Assembly (NCBI GenBank): GCA_964439885.1
Contig: CAYTPE010000004.1
Location: 1 to 34,152 of the forward strand
Length of the DNA stretch: 34,152 bases
Direction: 5' to 3'
Origin: CAYTPE01 sp964439885
GTDB lineage: Bacteria > Patescibacteriota > Patescibacteriia > Magasanikbacterales > GWA2-37-8
Under the pieces are notes generated by a model. That model ran no database searches and was not told the DNA's origin. It saw only the letters and a list, made by a program, of their open reading frames with translations. The position numbers and the translations under genes are program-made. Shown here piece after piece: positions 29,897-34,152 of this stretch (position 1 is the stretch's first letter; each line of letters opens with the position of its first letter).

Positions 29897-30337
29897 ATGA
29901 TCTACCTCGCCTCTGACCATGGCGGCTACCAGCTCAAAAAATACCTCCTACGCTACCTCAAAGTACGCCTCAAGAAAGAAGCCGAGGATTTGGGGCCTTT
30001 TGAATACAATAAAGACGACGACTACCCCGATTTTGTCATCCCGGCAGCCAAAAAAGTGGCTAAAAATAAACACAATCGAGGTATTTTCATCTGTGGCATG
30101 GGCAACGGTGCCAGCATCGCTGCCAACAAGGTAAAGGGCATTCGAGCGGCTCTCGGCTACAGCATAGAGGCAGCCGAGTGGGCTAGGCGCGATAATGACG
30201 CTAATGTGATTTGCCTGGCGGGCGGTGTAATTTCCAACGAGCATGCGATCGCGATTGTGAAAAAGTTTCTGGAAAATGAGTTTGACGGTGGGAGGCACGA
30301 GCGAAGAGTAAAGAAAATTATGAAGACTGAGAAGTGA
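29897..30337 (+). CDS. rpiB: Ribose-5-phosphate isomerase B family protein
   Basis: Interconverts ribose 5-phosphate and ribulose 5-phosphate. The 146-aa product has ASDHGGYQLK (5-14), DDYPDF (41-46), GIFICGMGNGASIAANKVKGIRAAL (62-86) with the catalytic Cys66, and the GGRHERRV phosphate-binding tail (131-138). Residue 99, a His in E. coli RpiB that helps open the sugar ring (RQHND), is Asp here (RRDND). The family also contains galactose-6-phosphate isomerase subunits, but single-gene context and the adjacent rpe favour RpiB. Confidence 0.9.
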   Translation: MIYLASDHGGYQLKKYLLRYLKVRLKKEAEDLGPFEYNKDDDYPDFVIPAAKKVAKNKHNRGIFICGMGNGASIAANKVKGIRAALGYSIEAAEWARRDNDANVICLAGGVISNEHAIAIVKKFLENEFDGGRHERRVKKIMKTEK

Positions 30338-30344
30338 TTGAGAT

Positions 30345-30376
30345 ATTGTTATATTATTATATTGTTATATTACTAT
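30345..30376. repeat. Octanucleotide tandem repeat upstream of rpe
   Basis: Four 8-nt units: ATTGTTAT, ATTATTAT, ATTGTTAT, ATTACTAT, filling the rpiB-rpe gap and running into the rpe start codon. Confidence 0.65.
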
Positions 30377-31031
30377 GCTGATTGTACCGGCTTTACTTGA
30401 AGAAACGACCGAAAAACTGATTGCACAAATTGAGCGCGTTCAAAAAGAGCTGCCCGATGTCCCCCATTTGCACATTGATATCATGGATGGCCACTTTGTC
30501 GAAACAAAAAATGAGATAGACCCGCAGACTGTTGCTCAAATAAAAACAGACGTACCGCTTGAATTACATCTGATGGTGAAAGATCCGATCGCGCACATGC
30601 GAGCGTGGCGCACGGTGGAAAATGTTTTTCGAGTGTTATTTCATCATGAGGCTCCCGGAGATCCGCTACACCTCGTAAACTTTGCGCGCAAGGAAGGTTG
30701 GGATGTGGGAGTGGTGCTCAACCCCGAAACTCCACTGCGTGAAGCAGAAAAATATATTTCTAAAATTGATATACTCCAGTGCATGACCGTGCACCCGGGT
30801 AAGCAAGGCGCCCCATTCGTACCCGAAGTGCTCGAAAAAATAAAAGCATTTTCCAACATGCAGACGATCTGCGCGTTTTCAAATCAACCAGTTGCCTGTG
30901 CCGCTGACGGGGCGGTGAGCCCAGCCACCATTATTGAACTTAAAAAAGCTGGAGTAGAGATTTTTAATGTGGGGAGTTTTCTGACGAAGGCGGAGGATAT
31001 AACTACGGCTTACGAGCAATTAAAAAAATAA
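30375..31031 (+). CDS. rpe: Ribulose-phosphate 3-epimerase family protein
   Basis: Interconverts ribulose 5-phosphate and xylulose 5-phosphate on a TIM barrel. The 218-aa product has PHLHIDIMDGHFV (30-42; His32, Asp34 and the metal-binding Asp37 region), LELHLMVKDPIAH (62-74), MTVHPGKQGAPFVPEVLEKI (about 137-156, the flexible loop), and ADGAVSPATI (about 177-186, the second catalytic Asp). The usual NPGFGGQ-like loop is HPGKQGA. It follows rpiB by 37 bp, so the pair forms a small pentose-phosphate unit. Confidence 0.85.
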   Translation: MLIVPALLEETTEKLIAQIERVQKELPDVPHLHIDIMDGHFVETKNEIDPQTVAQIKTDVPLELHLMVKDPIAHMRAWRTVENVFRVLFHHEAPGDPLHLVNFARKEGWDVGVVLNPETPLREAEKYISKIDILQCMTVHPGKQGAPFVPEVLEKIKAFSNMQTICAFSNQPVACAADGAVSPATIIELKKAGVEIFNVGSFLTKAEDITTAYEQLKK

Positions 31032-31036
31032 TTTCT

Positions 31037-31116
31037 CAATAACTTTTCAATAATTTTTTAATAATTGTTGTTATAAATTATTAAGAAGTTACTGAAAGAT
31101 TATTAAAAAGTTATTA
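31037..31116. repeat. 11-nt repeats in inverted arms upstream of the trxB-like gene
   Basis: The left arm has units beginning AATAACTTTT, AATAATTTTTT and AATAATTGTTG; the right arm reads back the same words as TAAGAAGTTAC, TGAAAGATTAT and TAAAAAGTTAT. Units recur every 11 nt and the two arms are inverted around about 31070, so the RNA could fold into one long AT-rich hairpin just before the gene. Confidence 0.7.
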
Positions 31117-31121
31117 GTGAT

Positions 31122-32069
31122 ATGTTTGACTTGATTATCATCGGAGGCGCCGCCGTGGGCTGCAGCGCGGCTGTGTACGCGGCGAGGCGCGAACTCAATT
31201 TCAAAGTCATCACCGAAAACATTGGCGGTGAAGTGGCGCTGTCGGGCAAAGTGAATAATTGGCCCGGTATTATTGATATCGACGGCTTTGATTTGGCCCA
31301 AAAATTTGCCGAGCATGCCAAAAGCTATGGTGTGGAATTTGAAGAGGGCTGGCGCGTCACGGAAATAAAGCAAGAGAAGAATTACCATGTGGTAATAGCC
31401 AAAAATTATTCAGGCCAGGAGCGTACCTATGAGACAAAAGCAGTGATACTCGGTACCGGTATCCACCCTCGTACACTCAGCGTGCCGGGCGAGGCTGAGC
31501 TCAAGAACAAAGGGGTCACCTACTGTACGGTATGCGACGGCCCACTCTACAAAAATAAAATCACGGTGACGGTTGGCGCGGGCAATAGCGCGCTCGAGAG
31601 CGCACTCATGATGGCGGGCATCGCGAGTAAAGTGTACGTGCTCACCAAATTTGCCGATACACCCGAAACGCAAGGCGGCTTCCCTAAAGGTGAAAAAATT
31701 CTTATCGACAAACTCAAAGCGATGAAGGATAAAGTTGAAATTATCTATGGCGCCCACACGAAAGAAATTATCGGACCCGACCAAGTGCGCGGCATAAAAT
31801 TCGATAATGACAAAGGTGAGGAGCACATGGTGGTGTGCGACGGTGTGATGGTGCATGTGGGCATGATTCCCAATTCCCAGTTTGTGCCGCAGGTGACGAA
31901 AAATAAACAAGGTGAAATAATGGTGGATAGCCGCTGCCGCACCAATATTCCCGGTATTTTCGCCGCTGGCGATGTCACCGACGTTGCCTTCAAACAAATC
32001 GGCATTGCGACAGGGCAAGGTATCGTGGCTGCGCTCGCGGCGATTGAGTATATTAACCGGTGGAGTTAA
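31122..32069 (+). CDS. Thioredoxin reductase-like flavoprotein
   Basis: FAD/NAD(P)H disulfide reductase of the small TrxB type, 315 aa. FAD-binding GGAAVGCSAAVYAAR (8-22) opens the protein; the redox pair is Cys-Thr-Val-Cys in YCTVCDGP (about 133-140), the TrxB position; the nucleotide-binding site is VGAGNSALESALMMAG (about 151-166); and the second FAD motif is IFAAGDVTDVAFKQIGIATGQGIVAA (near 280-305). The usual GxGPAG of the first loop is GGAAVG, and the first dinucleotide loop of the NADPH site reads GAGNSA where TrxB usually has GGGDSA, so cofactor preference may differ. A thioredoxin gene is not in the window. Confidence 0.88.
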   Translation: MFDLIIIGGAAVGCSAAVYAARRELNFKVITENIGGEVALSGKVNNWPGIIDIDGFDLAQKFAEHAKSYGVEFEEGWRVTEIKQEKNYHVVIAKNYSGQERTYETKAVILGTGIHPRTLSVPGEAELKNKGVTYCTVCDGPLYKNKITVTVGAGNSALESALMMAGIASKVYVLTKFADTPETQGGFPKGEKILIDKLKAMKDKVEIIYGAHTKEIIGPDQVRGIKFDNDKGEEHMVVCDGVMVHVGMIPNSQFVPQVTKNKQGEIMVDSRCRTNIPGIFAAGDVTDVAFKQIGIATGQGIVAALAAIEYINRWS

Positions 32070-32072
32070 AAA

Positions 32073-32100
32073 AAGAATGAAGAATGATGAATGAAGAATT
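32073..32100. repeat. Heptanucleotide repeat left of the four-helix-bundle gene
   Basis: Four 7-nt units: AAGAATG, AAGAATG, ATGAATG, AAGAATT. Fifteen bases (32080-32094) are repeated exactly, inverted, at 32563-32577 on the other side of the gene. Confidence 0.75.
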
Positions 32101-32142
32101 AACGTTCAATTTATCATTTGTCCCATAAAAAATTAGGAGGAT

Positions 32143-32529
32143 ATGACAAGTGCAAATTCAAAGTACAACCTCGAGGAAAGAACTGCTAAATTCGCTGAAG
32201 ATATTATAAAATTCGCACAGAAAATTCCTGTCAATAAAATTACCGAGAGGCTTATTTCTCAAATAGTCGGGTCTGGTACCAGCGTAGGAGCAAACTATTG
32301 TGAAGCCGCCGACGCAGAATCAAAAAAAGACTTTATACATAAGGTGGGTATTAGTCGTAAAGAATCAAAAGAAACTAAATATTGGCTTCGAATGATAGCT
32401 CTCGCAGAAACAAGTCTGAAGGAGGAAGCTCGAATCTTATGGAAAGAGGCTCAGGAACTAAATCTTATTCTCTCGGCGAGCATTCTAACCGCAAGGAAGA
32501 GGAAAGAAAATGACGAGGAAGCAAATTAG
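32143..32529 (+). CDS. Four-helix-bundle protein, S23/23S rRNA intervening-sequence family
   Basis: A 128-aa all-helical protein matching the family often encoded within 23S rRNA intervening sequences and related to Avd of diversity-generating retroelements. Recognisable pieces are the LEERTAKFAEDIIKFAQKIP helix, the GSGTSVGANYCEA turn (about 46-58), SKKDFIHKVGISRKESKETKYWLRMI (about 62-87), and the terminal helix rich in Leu and Lys. It has a purine-rich site (AGGAGG, 32134-32139) just before the start. The gene is bracketed by heptanucleotide repeats with a 15-nt perfect inverted repeat, as if it were a mobile or transplanted cassette. The family's function is not settled. Confidence 0.9.
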   Translation: MTSANSKYNLEERTAKFAEDIIKFAQKIPVNKITERLISQIVGSGTSVGANYCEAADAESKKDFIHKVGISRKESKETKYWLRMIALAETSLKEEARILWKEAQELNLILSASILTARKRKENDEEAN

Positions 32530-32557
32530 ACATTGCCATTTGGTGTATTGAAAATTG

Positions 32558-32592
32558 ATTTATCATTCATCATTCTTACTTCTTAATTCGCG
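32558..32592. repeat. Heptanucleotide repeat right of the four-helix-bundle gene
   Basis: Five 7-nt units: ATTTATC, ATTCATC, ATTCTTA, CTTCTTA, ATTCGCG, inverted relative to the left-hand repeat. Confidence 0.75.
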
Positions 32593-32597
32593 TCGTT

Positions 32598-32903
32598 ATG
32601 TTTACTCTCATCCCCGGCTTCACCCTCACCTATGTGGAACTCGCGACATATGTTGTTGGCTTTATGGGCGCGCTCGCGCTTATGTATTCGGTGCTCCTCG
32701 AAGAGGAACGTCGCCAGGACGAAGTGTTCGTGGTTGGCGCAGCCTCCCTACTCGTGTATTCCCTCGCACGCCATGACTATATCGTGTCATTTGCCATGGC
32801 AGGAATGCTCGTTATAGCAGGCCGCGAACTTATCCAAATCATGCGCGGCAAACACCGTCACACCACCGATGAAATGCGTACATATGAGGACTCAGGAAAA
32901 TAA
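32598..32903 (+). CDS. Small membrane protein, 101 aa
   Basis: I do not recognise this protein. Three hydrophobic stretches are visible at about residues 10-32 (TYVELATYVVGFMGALALMYSVL), 42-58 and 62-77, with charged turns between (EEERRQDE), giving a likely three-span protein with a basic cytoplasmic tail (RGKHRHTTDEMRTYEDSGK in part). It ends 4 bp before the PfkB-family gene, so the two are probably co-transcribed. Confidence 0.6.
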   Translation: MFTLIPGFTLTYVELATYVVGFMGALALMYSVLLEEERRQDEVFVVGAASLLVYSLARHDYIVSFAMAGMLVIAGRELIQIMRGKHRHTTDEMRTYEDSGK

Positions 32904-32907
32904 TACT

Positions 32908-33897
32908 ATGTTTCACCTTATCGCCATTGGCGACCCAATAATCGATACACACGTGCAAATACCGAATAATTCCGATCAGTGCGGTATTACTGAAACCGAC
33001 AAAAAACATTTGTGTTTCGACTATGGCAGCAAGATACCAATCGTAGACAGCTTCCAGGCGCTCGGCGGTAACGCGCCGAACGTCGCGGTGGCTGCTACCA
33101 AACTTAGCCTTCAAACCGCTCTTATGAGTACAGTGGGTGACGATACCAACGGTGCGATTGTCCTTGATTACCTGAAGCGTTTTAAGGTTGACAGCACGCT
33201 TGTAACGAACGAACACGGTGCTGCGACCCGATACTCCATTATTCTGAACTATTGCGATGACCGAACGATTCTTTCGTATTCCGAAAAGAAAAAGTATATT
33301 TGGCCCGAGCCGATTCCAGCAACCGATTGGATTTACTATACAGGGCTGAGTGAAGGGTACGAAACAATACACGAACGGCTTCTTTCACATCTTTCCACTC
33401 ACCCATCGATTCGTCTCGCTGTAAATCCCGGTTCGTACATGCTCGCGTATGCTCTACCTGCGCTGCGTGAGATATTGAGCCTGACCGACGTACTCATCGT
33501 TAATCTAGAAGAAGCTGAAGCAATAGCCGGCTCGAAACGGAAAACGGAAAAATCTGAATCAGCGCTTATTCACGAACTTATTATGCTGGGAGCCAAAGAA
33601 GTAATTATTACCGACGGCATTCGTGGTGCCTGGGCAGGAAAAAAGGACGAAGTTTGGCATCTTGATTCGTTTCCCGTCAAAATTGTTTCCAAAACTGGCG
33701 CAGGCGATGCCTTTTCGGCTGGCTACATTACAGCCCGCCTACACGGGCACGATATTCCGCATGCCCTGGCATGGGGCACCGCGAACAGCACCGGAGTGGT
33801 TGGGGCCCACGGGCCACAGGCTGGACTTCTTGATGAGCGTGGAATTGAAAAAATGTTAGAAAAATTTTCCGAAATTCAACCTACTCAGTTAGTTTAA
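32908..33897 (+). CDS. PfkB-family carbohydrate kinase
   Basis: The frame is open from 32869, but the ATG at 32908 fits the 4-bp gap to the upstream stop and gives 329 aa starting directly with the first strand FHLIAIGDPIIDTHV. The family signature 1 region is ALGGNAPNVAVAATKLSLQTALMSTVGDDTNG (about 51-82), and the catalytic signature 2 is KTGAGDAFSAGYITARLHG (about 263-281) with the anion hole GAGD and catalytic Asp266-type base. VNLEEAEAIAG is the usual mid-protein segment. The extra insert at about 22-45 lies in the substrate lid. Sugar, nucleoside or other substrate cannot be told from sequence; the terminator follows. Confidence 0.9.
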   Translation: MFHLIAIGDPIIDTHVQIPNNSDQCGITETDKKHLCFDYGSKIPIVDSFQALGGNAPNVAVAATKLSLQTALMSTVGDDTNGAIVLDYLKRFKVDSTLVTNEHGAATRYSIILNYCDDRTILSYSEKKKYIWPEPIPATDWIYYTGLSEGYETIHERLLSHLSTHPSIRLAVNPGSYMLAYALPALREILSLTDVLIVNLEEAEAIAGSKRKTEKSESALIHELIMLGAKEVIITDGIRGAWAGKKDEVWHLDSFPVKIVSKTGAGDAFSAGYITARLHGHDIPHALAWGTANSTGVVGAHGPQAGLLDERGIEKMLEKFSEIQPTQLV

Positions 33898-33905
33898 ATA
33901 AAAAT

Positions 33906-33934
33906 AAACCTTCGCGATGAGCGAAGGTTTTTTA
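33906..33934 (+). terminator. Terminator after the PfkB-family gene
   Basis: AAACCTTCGC (33906-33915) / GCGAAGGTTT (33921-33930), loop GATGA, then T run. Confidence 0.9.
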
Positions 33935-33969
33935 ATCAGTGTAATCATTTCACCTCAATCCGTGTAATC

Positions 33970-34152
33970 CTACGAGTAGAAATCCACCGCCATCGGCACG
34001 TGTATGCCCCTGAGCCGATTCAATTCGCTTTTTCTGCCTTCAAAAAAACTACGCGACTGGCACACCGCTTCGTAGTCAAGCTCAGGACCGAGCAAACACA
34101 GCCCATATTCAAAAGCCTTGACCCTCTCGCGGATCTCATTGGCCAGTGTCGG
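33970..34152 (-). CDS. 3' end of an unrecognised gene, cut by window edge
   Basis: Reading leftward from the window edge, 60 codons are open and end in a TAG at 33972-33970. The fragment contains ERVKAFEYGLCLLGPELDYEAV and ends in GIHVPMAVDFYS. It is convergent with the PfkB-family gene and has normal codon use for the window, so I think it real, but the fragment is too short to assign a family and its start lies outside. Confidence 0.5.
   Translation of the reverse strand, partial: PTLANEIRERVKAFEYGLCLLGPELDYEAVCQSRSFFEGRKSELNRLRGIHVPMAVDFYS

Overview
The window reads as a compact bacterial chromosome segment, most likely from the Patescibacteria/CPR radiation (Parcubacteria-like). This is inferred from small, tightly packed genes with few obvious Shine-Dalgarno sites, a eukaryote-like IleRS, an S23-type four-helix-bundle protein, an isolated rplA without rplK, and many genes of no recognisable family. 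No rRNA, tRNA, CRISPR array or insertion sequence was seen. Promoters are unusually easy to read: TTGAC(A/C/T) or TTGCCA, exactly 17 bp, then TATACT or a near variant.

Layout. 1-984: 3' part of trpS, then a hypothetical gene. 1.5-2.85 kb: an ECF-like sigma factor overlapping a one-span membrane protein with a Thr/Ser/Pro-rich tail (probable anti-sigma). 2.95-4.74 kb: a lipoprotein and a secreted Cys-rich protein with a HExxH motif. 4.74-5.57 kb: rplA with its own promoter, a candidate L1-binding leader and a terminator. 5.59-6.14 kb: a GC-rich orphan gene with its own promoter and terminator. 6.14-11.43 kb: a thymidylate supply cluster (dCMP deaminase, nucleotide-kinase-like protein, dUTPase, a coiled-coil protein, thyA, folA, tmk), then a membrane protein. 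12.2-13.84 kb: gatB, followed by a tiny transcription unit. 14.0-20.5 kb: amidohydrolase, argH, aspartase-like lyase, MGMT-like protein, pyrD (class 2), pyrE, pyrF. Minus strand 20.5-29.8 kb: ruvA, a Nif3-like protein, a SpeD-like decarboxylase with an ATP-grasp gene broken by one in-frame TAA, an unknown 453-aa protein, ileS, a lipoprotein, and upstream of these a T-box leader; then a small hypothetical gene. Plus strand 29.9-33.9 kb: rpiB, rpe, trxB-like, four-helix-bundle protein, small membrane protein, PfkB-family kinase. The right edge holds the 3' end of a minus-strand gene.

The genes form coherent modules: dCMP to dUMP to dTMP to dTDP with folate recycling; the last three steps of UMP synthesis; and two adjacent pentose-phosphate isomerases. 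The observations most worth a second look are (1) the T-box leader with a textbook one-sided 7-nt antiterminator bulge ahead of a lipoprotein-ileS operon, (2) degenerate heptanucleotide tandem repeats at gene borders and inside linkers of RuvA and IleS, (3) the SpeD-like/ATP-grasp gene pair with its nonsense codon, and (4) an 80-nt promoter-to-terminator unit after gatB. Families were assigned by reading motifs; no database search was run.
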